DNA of 64,000 nucleotides, taken from NCBI RefSeq assembly GCF_005869845.1, contig NZ_VAWF01000001.1, positions 558,001 to 622,000 on the forward strand. The letters run 5' to 3'. A model generated the notes under the pieces. The model had not been told where the DNA came from. It did no database searches and saw only the letters and a list, made by a program, of their open reading frames with translations. How positions within the stretch are numbered: position 1 is the first letter of the stretch; each line of letters opens with the position of its first letter. Shown one piece after another: positions 35,419 to 44,660 of the stretch. The position numbers were made by a program, and so were the translations under genes. The stretch comes from Fodinibius saliphilus. Its GTDB lineage: Bacteria; Bacteroidota; Rhodothermia; Balneolales; Balneolaceae.

Positions 35419-35496
35419 ATGAAAAAATCAGCTCATAAAAATATCAATTGGTGGTGGCTCGTGAAACAACATACACGGGCAGTGGCATTTTTATGA
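35419..35496 (+). CDS. trpL: trp operon leader peptide with three tandem Trp codons
   Basis: A 25-codon frame from ATG 35419 to TGA 35494 encodes MKKSAHKNINWWWLVKQ and eight more residues. Codons 11-13 (35449-35457) are TGG TGG TGG. Three consecutive Trp codons in a short frame just upstream of trpE, followed by mutually exclusive hairpins, is the hallmark of a ribosome-mediated attenuator. A stalled ribosome at these codons would cover the 5' arm of the pause hairpin. A ribosome reaching the TGA would cover the antiterminator arm. Confidence 0.92.
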   Translation: MKKSAHKNINWWWLVKQHTRAVAFL

Positions 35497-35558
35497 GCTA
35501 GATTCACATAAGCACTTTTTTAGCGAACCCACTGCAGGAAACTGGAGTGGGTTTTTTT
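35430..35558 (+). promoter_or_regulatory. Trp transcription attenuator (pause hairpin, antiterminator, terminator)
   Basis: Arm 1, AGCTCATAAAAAT (35430-35442), and arm 2, ATTTTTATGAGCT (35487-35499), are a perfect 13-bp inverted repeat (pause hairpin). GCAGTGG (35479-35485), just before arm 2, can pair with CCACTGC (35529-35535), which is part of the 5' arm of the terminator (35526-35553). Antiterminator and terminator therefore exclude each other. With low charged tRNA-Trp the ribosome stalls on the WWW codons, freeing GCAGTGG to pair and allowing readthrough into trpE. With enough Trp the terminator forms. The mechanism is inferred from this geometry and from known trp attenuators. Confidence 0.9.
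35526..35558 (+). terminator. Intrinsic terminator of the trp attenuator
   Basis: AACCCACT (35526-35533) pairs with AGTGGGTT (35546-35553). The inner CAG-GAAA-CTG extends the stem across one G-G mismatch to a GAAA tetraloop. Seven T residues (35552-35558) follow. It lies 66 bp before the trpE ATG. Confidence 0.92.
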
Positions 35559-35624
35559 ATTTTCAACTTGTTTGATACCTCCTGAAGGTACTTTTCGGGA
35601 AATAATTAGCAGAGTATATCAGAT

Positions 35625-37088
35625 ATGAATATTGATAAGTTTACAGATTTGGCAAAGCAATATACTGCGATACCAGTTCACCGTCGTTTGATGGCTGATG
35701 TATTAACACCAGTATCCCTGTTCCTTTCGCTTCGCGATAACGGAGGGTATCCTTTTTTGCTGGAGTCAGTGGAGGGGGGAGAGCAAGTTGCTCGTTATTC
35801 GTTCTTGGGGCGAGATCCCTATCAGGTATTAAAATACGATGGGGAAGAAGTGGTACTGGAACGTGATGGCAATACTAGTTGCATCGATCAACCCTATTTT
35901 GAAGCTCTGAAAGCGCTAACCACTCAACACAGCGAGCCGGATATGCCCGAGCTTCCCCGTTTATCTGGTGGAGCTGTAGGTTTTTCTTCTTATGATACGG
36001 TTCGTGAGATCGAGCAGTTAGAAAATCATCCTCAGGATGATATAGATATACCGGAAGCTATTTGGGCCTTTTATGATGAGGTATTTGCCTTTGATCATGT
36101 AAAGCAGCAGGTCATTATCATAAAAACAGTGTTTATTGATGATGAGCATAATGCAGAAGCGAAATACCAGCAGGCACAGCAGAGGCTTAATGAGCTGGAA
36201 GATCGGGTGTATCAGCAGGGACAAACGACTGATACTTTTTCAATAGATCCGGATGATTTGTCTAGCAATATCAGCCAGCCAGAGTTTGAGCAGATGGTAG
36301 AAAAGGCGAAGGAGTATATTTATGAAGGTGATATCTTCCAAGTAGTGCTTTCACAGCGTTTTGAGACCAACTTTAGCGGAGATCGATTTATGTTGTATCG
36401 TGCGCTTCGGATGGTAAATCCTTCTCCATATCTGTTTTTCTTGGAATTTGGTGATTTTGCACTCGTTGGATCATCGCCCGAAGTGTTAGTTCGTGTGCAG
36501 GACGATACGGCCCAGCTGCTACCTATTGCAGGTACACGTCCCCGCGGTAAAACGCCAGAAGAAGACTTAGAACTGGAAAAAGATTTAAAGAACGATCCCA
36601 AGGAGATTGCAGAGCATGTGATGTTGGTTGATCTGGGACGAAATGATTTGTCGCGAGTTTGTAAACCTGCCACCGTACACCCGGTTCGTGAGCAGGTGAT
36701 AGAGCGTTATTCGCATGTTATGCATATTGTTTCTGATGTAAAAGGAGAGCTGAGGGATGATCAAACCTCAGTTGATGCACTGATACGCTGTTTTCCGGCT
36801 GGAACGGTGAGTGGAGCACCAAAAATTCGGGCCATGGAGATTATTGATGAACTTGAACCAACAAAACGAGGTCCCTATGCCGGAGCTGTTGGGTATTTCG
36901 ACTTTTCCGGAAATATGGATACCTGCATTGTAATCCGCACAATGATGGTGACTGAGTCAAAGGTATTTATACAAGCCGGGGCCGGTATTGTTGCCGACAG
37001 TAATCCCGAAAAAGAGTATCTAGAAACAAAGAATAAAGCTGGTGCTTTAGTAGAAGCATTAAGTGTAGCTTTATCAATTACAGATTAA
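35625..37088 (+). CDS. trpE: Anthranilate synthase component I
   Basis: The 487-residue enzyme converts chorismate to anthranilate with ammonia from TrpG. The N-terminal PFLLESVEGG (LLES at residues 45-48) is the Trp feedback-binding motif. The chorismate-binding domain shows DIFQVVLSQRF, IAGTRPRGKTPEED, LVDLGRNDLSRV, FPAGTVSGAPKIRAMEII and GAGIVADSNPEKEY. Length is typical. It is the first structural gene after the attenuator and is followed 37 bp later by trpS. Confidence 0.97.
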   Translation: MNIDKFTDLAKQYTAIPVHRRLMADVLTPVSLFLSLRDNGGYPFLLESVEGGEQVARYSFLGRDPYQVLKYDGEEVVLERDGNTSCIDQPYFEALKALTTQHSEPDMPELPRLSGGAVGFSSYDTVREIEQLENHPQDDIDIPEAIWAFYDEVFAFDHVKQQVIIIKTVFIDDEHNAEAKYQQAQQRLNELEDRVYQQGQTTDTFSIDPDDLSSNISQPEFEQMVEKAKEYIYEGDIFQVVLSQRFETNFSGDRFMLYRALRMVNPSPYLFFLEFGDFALVGSSPEVLVRVQDDTAQLLPIAGTRPRGKTPEEDLELEKDLKNDPKEIAEHVMLVDLGRNDLSRVCKPATVHPVREQVIERYSHVMHIVSDVKGELRDDQTSVDALIRCFPAGTVSGAPKIRAMEIIDELEPTKRGPYAGAVGYFDFSGNMDTCIVIRTMMVTESKVFIQAGAGIVADSNPEKEYLETKNKAGALVEALSVALSITD

Positions 37089-37125
37089 GGATATAAAGAA
37101 TAATTAATTTTAAATTTACGTATCT

Positions 37126-38115
37126 ATGAAAACTATTTTATCTGGTATTCAATCCTCTGGGAAATTACATCTGGGAAACTACTTTGGGGCTTTGCGTCAA
37201 CATATCCAGATGCAGGAAAAAGGAGATGCCTTCTATTTTATTGCCAATTATCACTCATTAACTTCTATTAATGATGGGGAAAAGATCTATAAGAACACTA
37301 TCGATGTAGCCCTTGATTATCTGGCCTTGGGACTTGATCCCAATAAGGCAACCTTTTTTGCTCAGAGTGATGTGCCGCAACATGCTGAGCTCGCTTGGAT
37401 ACTGGGTACGTTCTGTCCGGTAAGTTTGATGGAAAAGGGCGTAGCCTTTAAAGACAAGGTTGCCCAGGGCTTACATCCTAATATCGGTTTGTTTACCTAT
37501 CCCATTTTGCAGGCCGCAGATATTTTGATGTACAATGCTGATTTAGTGCCGGTAGGGCAAGACCAAAAGCAAAATATTGAGATTTGCCGTGATTTGGCCG
37601 GTAAATTTAATCATAATTATGGGGATGAATATCTGAAACTTCCAGAGCCACATATCTTAGAATCAGTGGCAGTAGTTCCGGGTATTGACGGACAAAAGAT
37701 GAGTAAATCATATGGTAATACGATTGGTATCTTTGATGAAGGCAAAGAGTTGAAAAAGAAGGTAATGTCGATAGAAACAGACTCTACGCCACTTGATGAG
37801 CCCAAAAATCCGGATAGTTGTAATGTCTTTGCACTGATAAAACTGTTTGCCGAAGAATATAAACAGAAAGAGATTGCTGAACAGTATCGTGCTGGGGGCT
37901 ACGGCTACGGTCATGCTAAAAAAGAACTTCTGGGTATGATAGAAGAGTATTTTGCTGAGGCTCGTGAAAAACGCAAAGAATTGGCCCAGGATATAGACAC
38001 CGTACGTGATATTCTGCGTGACGGTGGCAAGAAAGCCCGTGCCCGGGCGGAGAAAGTAATGGGGCCGGTGCGTGAGGTAACAGGACTGTTTAAAACATAC
38101 GACTATAGCAGCTAA
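37126..38115 (+). CDS. trpS: Tryptophan-tRNA ligase
   Basis: The 329-residue class I synthetase has the HIGH-type motif KLHLGNYFGAL (residues 13-23), the Trp-pocket region PVSLMEKGVAFKDK and ADILMYNADLVPVGQDQKQ, and the second signature DGQKMSKSYGNT (about 189-200). It charges tRNA-Trp, the molecule sensed by the attenuator upstream. Its location between trpE and trpG is unusual. Spacing of 37 bp before and 18 bp after implies cotranscription. Confidence 0.97.
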   Translation: MKTILSGIQSSGKLHLGNYFGALRQHIQMQEKGDAFYFIANYHSLTSINDGEKIYKNTIDVALDYLALGLDPNKATFFAQSDVPQHAELAWILGTFCPVSLMEKGVAFKDKVAQGLHPNIGLFTYPILQAADILMYNADLVPVGQDQKQNIEICRDLAGKFNHNYGDEYLKLPEPHILESVAVVPGIDGQKMSKSYGNTIGIFDEGKELKKKVMSIETDSTPLDEPKNPDSCNVFALIKLFAEEYKQKEIAEQYRAGGYGYGHAKKELLGMIEEYFAEAREKRKELAQDIDTVRDILRDGGKKARARAEKVMGPVREVTGLFKTYDYSS

Positions 38116-38133
38116 TCCATTGATATCTTTATT

Positions 38134-38709
38134 ATGGTTCTAATTATAGACAATTACGATTCCTTTACTTATAACCTGGTACATATAGTTGCTCAGCATA
38201 CTGAAAGTTATAAGGTAGTGCGTAATGATGCCCTTAGCATGGAGGAGATAAAGGCTTTAGACCCGGACAAGGTGCTTATTTCGCCTGGTCCGGGGCGTCC
38301 GGCTGATGCCGGAGTAACCAAGTCGGTGATAGAAGAGCTGGGAGCCCATACTCCAATATTGGGCGTATGTCTTGGTCACCAGGCGATAGGGGAAGTGTTC
38401 GGAGGAAAAGTGATCCATGCCCCCGAGCTTATGCACGGGAAGACTTCTCCAATAGATCATGACGGGAAATCAGTTTATAAAAATATTCCAACTCCCTTTA
38501 CTGCTACACGCTATCACTCATTGATATTGGACCCGCAACAGATTCCAGAGATGTTGGCGATTACAGCCCGCAGTGACGATGGGGTTATTATGGGGCTTCG
38601 TCATCGAGAGTTTCCAATCGAGGGAATCCAATTTCATCCCGAAAGTATCTTAACTACTGAAGGGCCAAATATTATTAAAAACTGGCTTGACCTGAAAACA
38701 GCAAACTAG
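38134..38709 (+). CDS. trpG: Anthranilate synthase component II (glutamine amidotransferase)
   Basis: The 191-residue class I amidotransferase supplies ammonia to TrpE. It shows IDNYDSFTYNLV, ISPGPGRPADAG, the nucleophile elbow GVCLGHQAIG (Cys79) and the His-Glu pair in GIQFHPESILT. Length is that of the stand-alone form. Such subunits can also serve aminodeoxychorismate synthase; context makes anthranilate synthesis the main role. Confidence 0.95.
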   Translation: MVLIIDNYDSFTYNLVHIVAQHTESYKVVRNDALSMEEIKALDPDKVLISPGPGRPADAGVTKSVIEELGAHTPILGVCLGHQAIGEVFGGKVIHAPELMHGKTSPIDHDGKSVYKNIPTPFTATRYHSLILDPQQIPEMLAITARSDDGVIMGLRHREFPIEGIQFHPESILTTEGPNIIKNWLDLKTAN

Positions 38710-38757
38710 TAATAAACTATTGGTAAATGTTCAATATGAAATCTATAAATATAAGGT

Positions 38758-39804
38758 ATGCAAAAGGTTAAAGACTTTAGTTCAATATTAGATAAAGCAG
38801 TGAACTCTAAAGATCTTACTGATATAGAAGCACGACAAGCCCTGCAGCAGATCGTAAATGGTGAGATCAAAAATGAACAAATTGCTTCTTTTTTAACAGC
38901 CATGCGAGCAAAGGGTGAGACCACCGATGAGCTAACCGCTTTTGTAAAAGTAATGCGTGAAGAGGCCATTAAACCAGAAGTTGAAACAGAAGGTGCTATA
39001 GATCTATGTGGCACAGGTGGAGATAGCTCAGGGACTTTTAATATCTCTACGGCTTCTATGTTTGTAGTATCCGGAGCCGGCGTGCCGGTGTTAAAACATG
39101 GAAATAGGAGTGTTTCCAGTAAGAGCGGTAGCGCAGATGTGTTAGAAGCTCTGGGGGGTGTTGTGATGTTGGAGAAGGGTCAGGTAGAGCAGGTTTTTGA
39201 AGAAACGGGATTGGTGTTTATGTTCGCTCCGTTTTTCCATCCAGCCATGAAACACGTGATGCCTGCCCGGCGAGCAATGGGAATAAGAACATTTTTTAAT
39301 ATTCTTGGGCCACTTTTAAATCCAGCTGGGGTGAGTCGGCAAATGATAGGAGCATATAATATAGATGTTGCTAGACAGATTGCTCATATTCTTGCAAACC
39401 TTGAGACCGATTTTGCTTACACCGTGAATGCCCATGATGGTCTTGATGAGGTAAGTTTATGTGCTCAGTCAGAGATATTTGAGCTTAATGGGAGTTTGGT
39501 CAAAGAAGCGACGACATTTGATCCTCGGTCCCTTGATTTCAATTGGACTGATCTTGATGAACTCCAGGGTGGAGATGCTGAATATAATGCCAATATTATT
39601 CGCTCTATTATGGCTAATAATGCCACCGAAGCACAAGAGAATGTGATACTGTTAAATGCTACTTTTGGTATACATGCTTCCGGAAAAGCAGATCATCTAT
39701 CCGAAGCCAGGGAAATGGCAGAGGAGAGTTTAAGATCGGGAAAAGCATTGCAGGCATTAGATGATTTTATAGAGGTAACAACAGAAGTTGCAAATCAGTC
39801 GTAA
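38758..39804 (+). CDS. trpD: Anthranilate phosphoribosyltransferase
   Basis: The 348-residue enzyme transfers phosphoribose from PRPP to anthranilate. Motifs are DLCGTGGDSSGTFNIST (PRPP loop), VLKHGNRSVSSKSGSADVLEALG, MFAPFFHPAMKHVMPARRAMGIRTFFNILGPLLNP (in parts) and the metal site VNAHDGLDEVSL. It is a stand-alone gene, not fused to trpG. trpC follows after 2 bp. Confidence 0.97.
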   Translation: MQKVKDFSSILDKAVNSKDLTDIEARQALQQIVNGEIKNEQIASFLTAMRAKGETTDELTAFVKVMREEAIKPEVETEGAIDLCGTGGDSSGTFNISTASMFVVSGAGVPVLKHGNRSVSSKSGSADVLEALGGVVMLEKGQVEQVFEETGLVFMFAPFFHPAMKHVMPARRAMGIRTFFNILGPLLNPAGVSRQMIGAYNIDVARQIAHILANLETDFAYTVNAHDGLDEVSLCAQSEIFELNGSLVKEATTFDPRSLDFNWTDLDELQGGDAEYNANIIRSIMANNATEAQENVILLNATFGIHASGKADHLSEAREMAEESLRSGKALQALDDFIEVTTEVANQS

Positions 39805-39806
39805 TT

Positions 39807-40619
39807 ATGTCCAATATACTTGAAGAAATTGTAGAACAAACGGCATCAGATCTTAAGAAGCGAAAGAAAGAACGTAGTTTTAGTGATCTGGGAGACTTGG
39901 AGCTTTATGAAGAAAAATCACAAAATTTTGCTGAATCATTACTACAAGATAATGATGTGGCTATTATTGCGGAAATTAAAAAAGCTTCTCCATCAAAAGG
40001 ACTTATAAGACCGGACTTTGATCCACAAAAAATAGCGGCTCAATACCAAGAGGGAGGGGCCTCAGCGATATCAGTATTAACCGATGAGCCAGCCTTTAAA
40101 GGTAGCCTAAAGTATCTTGAAATTTCTTCCAGGGAAGTATCTATTCCATTGCTGCGCAAGGATTTTATTATTGATCCTTATCAAATAAAAGAAGCTAAAG
40201 CTTTTGGGGCTGATGCGGTATTACTTATTGCTACAATTACCGATGGACATCAGCTGCAGGAGTTGTTACATGCTACCAAGGAGTTTGAATTGCAAGCTCT
40301 GGTAGAATGTTATTCGGAAGAGGATTTTCAATATGTTAACTTTGAAGAGGTCGATATTCTGGGAGTCAATAATCGTGATCTCAGAACTTTTGAGGTAGAC
40401 TTACATCGCGGTGTAGAGCTGTTACATAAAGCACCCGATGATACGGTACTGGTCTCTGAAAGTGGACTGGGTAGTGCTGGTGATTTACAGTTTTTGTTTG
40501 AACAAAATATTGATGCTGCTCTTATTGGAGAATATTTTATGAGACAAAGTAATCCCGGAGAAGCCGTGTCGGCAATGAAATCAGAACTTCAGAAATTAAT
40601 AACTTCAGAAACAGAATAG
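39807..40619 (+). CDS. trpC: Indole-3-glycerol phosphate synthase
   Basis: The 270-residue (beta/alpha)8 enzyme closes the indole ring. Catalytic motifs are IIAEIKKASPSKG (Glu and Lys), ISVLTDEPAFKGSL, LLRKDFIIDPYQI, LLIATI, LVECYSEEDF, ILGVNNRDLRTFEVD and VSESGL. Length is typical. The stop is immediately followed by the trpF ATG with no gap. Confidence 0.97.
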   Translation: MSNILEEIVEQTASDLKKRKKERSFSDLGDLELYEEKSQNFAESLLQDNDVAIIAEIKKASPSKGLIRPDFDPQKIAAQYQEGGASAISVLTDEPAFKGSLKYLEISSREVSIPLLRKDFIIDPYQIKEAKAFGADAVLLIATITDGHQLQELLHATKEFELQALVECYSEEDFQYVNFEEVDILGVNNRDLRTFEVDLHRGVELLHKAPDDTVLVSESGLGSAGDLQFLFEQNIDAALIGEYFMRQSNPGEAVSAMKSELQKLITSETE

Positions 40620-41294
40620 ATGTTTGCAGATCCAGAAGAACGAACGAAAGTAAAAATTTGTGGAATTACCTCACTTGAAGATGCCCGATTTGTATCTGGG
40701 GCACTGGCCCACTATATGGGATTTATCTTTTATGAAGAAAGCCCTCGCAGTATTACACCTGCTGAAGCTGGAGCCATGATTAACTGGTTGCATGGCCCAA
40801 AATGTGTCGGTGTTTTTGTAAATCAGCCATTAGATGATGTGAATATGATTGGACGACAGACCGGCATAGATTATGTGCAGCTTCATGGGAATGAAAACCC
40901 AGAATATTGTTCAATGGTTGATAAACCGGTCATAAAGGCAATCCATGTAGAAAAGGGCGACACGGCATCAGATCTTAATAATCGAATTTCGCCATACCTC
41001 GACTATGTGGAGTATATCCTTTTTGATACAAATATTGATGGACAGTGGGGAGGTACCGGTCAGTCGTTTAATTGGTCAGTACTGGATGAAGTGGCGCAAG
41101 GAATACCTTATTTCTTGGCAGGGGGATTAAATGCGAGTAATATCCGTGAGGCCTGTAAGCAGGTTCAACCTTATGCTGTTGATGTTTCCAGTGGTTTAGA
41201 AGCTGATCCTGGGATAAAAGATTTTGATAAGGTTGATGCATTTATGGAAGAGATGCGAGATATTTGGGAGAAACAAGAAATGGGTGAGTTATAA
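40620..41294 (+). CDS. trpF: Phosphoribosylanthranilate isomerase
   Basis: The 224-residue isomerase opens with VKICGITSLEDARF (catalytic Cys), then GFIFYEESPRSI, CVGVFVNQ, VQLHGNENPEYC, LFDTNIDGQWGGTGQSFNW (catalytic Asp and phosphate loop), AGGLNASNI and DVSSGLEADPGIKD. It is a separate gene. A 155-bp gap without a gene separates it from trpB. Confidence 0.96.
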   Translation: MFADPEERTKVKICGITSLEDARFVSGALAHYMGFIFYEESPRSITPAEAGAMINWLHGPKCVGVFVNQPLDDVNMIGRQTGIDYVQLHGNENPEYCSMVDKPVIKAIHVEKGDTASDLNNRISPYLDYVEYILFDTNIDGQWGGTGQSFNWSVLDEVAQGIPYFLAGGLNASNIREACKQVQPYAVDVSSGLEADPGIKDFDKVDAFMEEMRDIWEKQEMGEL

Positions 41295-41449
41295 TTTATT
41301 TAGAAGCTTCTGAATAGCTGTTAAACTTTATCATTTTTAAGTTGTATATGCGTAATAAAGACAGCTTCCAAAATGAATTTATACTTATGTGTGACAATAG
41401 TTTATATAAAATAGGTTAATTATTTATAACGTATATTGAGAATGAGAAT

Positions 41450-42637
41450 ATGAAATACGATTTACCAACGAAGGAAGGATATTTTGGCAATTTTGGAGGG
41501 AAGTTTGTGCCTGAAATATTAATTCCGGTGCTTGAAGAACTGGAAGAGGCCTATAATGAAGCTTGGCATGATAATTCTTTTCTGAAGGAATATAGTAGCT
41601 TATTAAATGAATATGTTGGACGTCCTACTAAATTGACCTATGCAAATCGGTTGACTGAGTACTATGGAAAGGCCAAGATTTATTTGAAACGAGAGGACCT
41701 ATGCCATACAGGAGCTCATAAAATTAATAATGCTATCGGGCAGATTTTATTGGCTCGACGTATGGGGAAAGATCGAATTATTGCCGAAACCGGCGCCGGG
41801 CAACATGGGGTAGCTACTGCTACGGCCTGTGCCAAGTTCGGGGTCGATTGTATTGTATACATGGGGGCTGAGGATATGGAGCGACAAAAGCTGAATGTTG
41901 AACGGATGAGACTACTTGGTACCGAAGTTCGTTCTGTGACTAGTGGGTCGCAAACATTAAAAGACGCTACGAACGAAGCGATTCGAGACTGGGTAACCAA
42001 CGTAGAGGATACATTTTATATCATCGGTTCTGTTGTTGGCCCGCATCCATACCCCAAGATGGTTCGTAATTTCCATAGGGTAATAGGTGATGAAATTCGA
42101 TCACAGCTTAAAGAGGCTGAGGGTCAAGAGACGCCTGATCATTTATTGGCCTGTGTAGGCGGGGGGTCTAATGCTATCGGAGCTTTTTATCCTTTTATCG
42201 AAGATGAAGAAGTCAAAATGTATGGTCTTGAAGCAGCAGGTTTAGGGGCAAATACTGATGAGACTGCTGCTACTCTTACTATTGGAACTCCTGGGGTACT
42301 ACACGGTTCCATGAGTTATCTACTGCATGATACCGATGGACAAATCCAGCTTGCACATTCTATTAGTGCAGGGCTTGATTATCCGGGTATAGGGCCAGAG
42401 CATTCTTATCTGCATGAGACGAAGCGGGTTAAATATCATTCAATAACGGATAATGAGGCTATGGAGGGAGTAAAATTACTTTCAGAGACAGAAGGTATTA
42501 TACCCGCTCTTGAAACTGCTCATGCCATTGCTTACCTGGATGAACTAATGCCTAAAACATCAGAAGATGAGATCGTTGTTTTGAACTGTTCCGGACGGGG
42601 TGATAAAGATATGACTACAATTTCCAAGAATCTTTAA
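41450..42637 (+). CDS. trpB: Tryptophan synthase beta chain
   Basis: The 395-residue PLP enzyme joins indole and serine. It shows [35 protein letters not shown] (Schiff-base Lys), [13 protein letters not shown], the phosphate loop [12 protein letters not shown] and [10 protein letters not shown]. It is the TrpB1 type, normally partnered with TrpA, which follows. The 155-bp upstream gap could hold an internal promoter; none is obvious. Confidence 0.97.
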   Translation: MKYDLPTKEGYFGNFGGKFVPEILIPVLEELEEAYNEAWHDNSFLKEYSSLLNEYVGRPTKLTYANRLTEYYGKAKIYLKREDLCHTGAHKINNAIGQILLARRMGKDRIIAETGAGQHGVATATACAKFGVDCIVYMGAEDMERQKLNVERMRLLGTEVRSVTSGSQTLKDATNEAIRDWVTNVEDTFYIIGSVVGPHPYPKMVRNFHRVIGDEIRSQLKEAEGQETPDHLLACVGGGSNAIGAFYPFIEDEEVKMYGLEAAGLGANTDETAATLTIGTPGVLHGSMSYLLHDTDGQIQLAHSISAGLDYPGIGPEHSYLHETKRVKYHSITDNEAMEGVKLLSETEGIIPALETAHAIAYLDELMPKTSEDEIVVLNCSGRGDKDMTTISKNL

Positions 42638-42696
42638 TATTTGATTATACGGTGTGGGAAATGAACACATACCGAACTAAAAAGAATGAAAGCTCA

Positions 42697-43509
42697 ATGA
42701 TTACGACGAAAAACAGAGTTGCACAACTATTTGAAAACCATGATGATTCATCAAAAATAATGAGTCTCTTTCTTACTGCGGGCTATCCTGATGTAGAGTC
42801 ATGTGTAGACTTAATCCTGGGGTTTGATAAAAACGGAGTTGATATGGTCGAGCTGGGAATGCCGTTTAGTGATCCTCTTGCTGACGGTCCTACAATACAA
42901 TATTCCAGCAATGTAGCTATAGAGCAGGGCATTACTATGGAAAAAATCCTGGATATTGTAAAGCAAGTTCGTAAAAAATCAGAGATCCCTATTATCTTAA
43001 TGGGATATATCAATCCTGTTATTAAATATGGAATTGAACGGTTTTGCCAAGAAGCTTCTAAGGTTGGTGTCGATGGTCTTATTATTCCTGATATTCCTAT
43101 TGAAGAGTCAGGTATTATGACAAAAGAAGCAGAGCAGCATAATTTGCCAATAATATATTTGGTAGCTCCAAATACGTCAGATGAGCGCATGCGTAATATC
43201 GATGAACAGTCACAAGGATTTGTTTATTGTGTCTCAGTAACGGGCGTTACCGGAGCCCGGGAAGGTGAGGAGGTAGCTCAATCGGTACAACGCTTTATTG
43301 ATAGAGTAAAAACCAATATCAGTCAGAATCCCAAAATGGTAGGTTTCGGTATCAAATCTCATGAAGATGCTCAAAAAATTGCAGCTGATATGGATGGGTT
43401 TATTGTGGGAAGTGCCCTCATTGATACTATAAGAGAAAACTACCCTAAAAAAGGTTGGAAGGATGAAGTATTTGCTTTTGTTAGAACGTTGAAGTATGGT
43501 ACGGAGTAA
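42697..43509 (+). CDS. trpA: Tryptophan synthase alpha chain
   Basis: From the ATG at 42697 the protein has 270 residues, the family's usual size. Motifs are LTAGYPDVES, VELGMPFSDPLADGPTIQ (catalytic Glu and Asp), MGYINPVIKYGIERF, GLIIPDIPIEES, YLVAPNTSDERM, YCVSVTGVTGAR and GFGIKSHEDA. In-frame starts at 42652 (GTG) and 42661 (ATG) would add 15 or 12 residues that do not match the family. It releases indole to TrpB. The DUF4837 gene follows after 26 bp. Confidence 0.95.
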   Translation: MITTKNRVAQLFENHDDSSKIMSLFLTAGYPDVESCVDLILGFDKNGVDMVELGMPFSDPLADGPTIQYSSNVAIEQGITMEKILDIVKQVRKKSEIPIILMGYINPVIKYGIERFCQEASKVGVDGLIIPDIPIEESGIMTKEAEQHNLPIIYLVAPNTSDERMRNIDEQSQGFVYCVSVTGVTGAREGEEVAQSVQRFIDRVKTNISQNPKMVGFGIKSHEDAQKIAADMDGFIVGSALIDTIRENYPKKGWKDEVFAFVRTLKYGTE

Positions 43510-43535
43510 TTATTAAAATTAAGAATTAATTTTCT

Positions 43536-44657
43536 ATGAAGGAGATAGGCAAATTAGCTTCGATATTGTTATTAGCAGTTATTTGGGTTGGATGTGATAG
43601 CGACTATCGTAGAAAGGCAAGCGGTAGTTTTGGACAGCTTATTGTTGTAATGGACTCCGCTGATTTTGAGAGTAAAACAGCTGAGGCACTTCGCCAGACA
43701 TTTGGTGGCTGGACACAGACTATTCCCGGCAAACCTCCACGCTTTGATTTAACATTCCGTGATTTTGATAGCAATAATGAACTGGAACAATTAAAACAAT
43801 TCCGAAATGTTATTGTCGCTTCACCTATTGACGATAGTACAAATGTCGCAGAATTTATGCGGGCTCTGCTCAGTGATGAGGTAGAACGTCAAGTTCGTGA
43901 CGGAGAGGCATTTGCTTTTCCCTTAAAAGATCAGTGGTATCGCGATCAATGGTTATTACTACTTGCTGCTCCCAGTGATTCCGCATTGGCTACACAGATT
44001 AAAAACTCCCAAAAAACACTTGTAGATAACCTGATTGATAAAGAGCTCAATCGATGGACGGCAGAAATCTATGAACGGGGAGAACAGGTTGCTCTCGAAG
44101 ATAGCTTATGGCAAAATCATGGATGGAAAATCCGTGTACAGCATGACTGGATAAAAAGTATAGATACCACCTATACTGAAAACAATGAACGGGTTCATTT
44201 CTTAACGATGAGACGTCCTCTGCCCAATAATGATCGATGGTTTTGGGCATGGTGGAAAGAGGTAGATAATATTAACCATGTGGATGATGACTGGATTAAT
44301 ACCAAGCGCGATTCATTAAATAAAAAATGGTTTGAAGGTAGCAGCACAAGGCGAAATTCTTTTGTAACTACTGCATACAAGCGCCCTCATAAGACCGAAA
44401 CCTTTCGTATGAATGGCGACCTCGTTTATGAAAGCCGGGGTGTTTGGCGGATGACTGAAGATGCTATGGCCGGGCCTTTTGTCAACTTTACGGTCTATGA
44501 CAAAGAAACAAGTCGTCTCTTTATGCTTGAGTTTGCCCAGTTTGCTCCAAAATACGATAAACGCAAATTTGTACGTCAATTTCGTGCCATGCTGCGGACC
44601 TTCAAAAGTGATTCAACATGGCAAGCTAATTCCCAAAAATCGATGGCAATAAATTAG
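43536..44657 (+). CDS. DUF4837-family lipoprotein
   Basis: The 373-residue protein has a lipoprotein signal (hydrophobic segment, then IWVGC with Cys20). The body matches the DUF4837 family of Bacteroidota: GSFGQLIVVMDSADFES, FDLTFRDFDS, RNVIVASPIDD, FALPLKDQW-like FAFPLKDQWYRDQWLLLLAAP and RGVWRMTEDAMAGPFVNFTVYD (in parts). Its function is unknown. It is wedged between trpA and bioF with gaps of 26 and 3 bp, so it is almost certainly cotranscribed with them. Confidence 0.85.
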   Translation: MKEIGKLASILLLAVIWVGCDSDYRRKASGSFGQLIVVMDSADFESKTAEALRQTFGGWTQTIPGKPPRFDLTFRDFDSNNELEQLKQFRNVIVASPIDDSTNVAEFMRALLSDEVERQVRDGEAFAFPLKDQWYRDQWLLLLAAPSDSALATQIKNSQKTLVDNLIDKELNRWTAEIYERGEQVALEDSLWQNHGWKIRVQHDWIKSIDTTYTENNERVHFLTMRRPLPNNDRWFWAWWKEVDNINHVDDDWINTKRDSLNKKWFEGSSTRRNSFVTTAYKRPHKTETFRMNGDLVYESRGVWRMTEDAMAGPFVNFTVYDKETSRLFMLEFAQFAPKYDKRKFVRQFRAMLRTFKSDSTWQANSQKSMAIN

Positions 44658-44660
44658 AAC

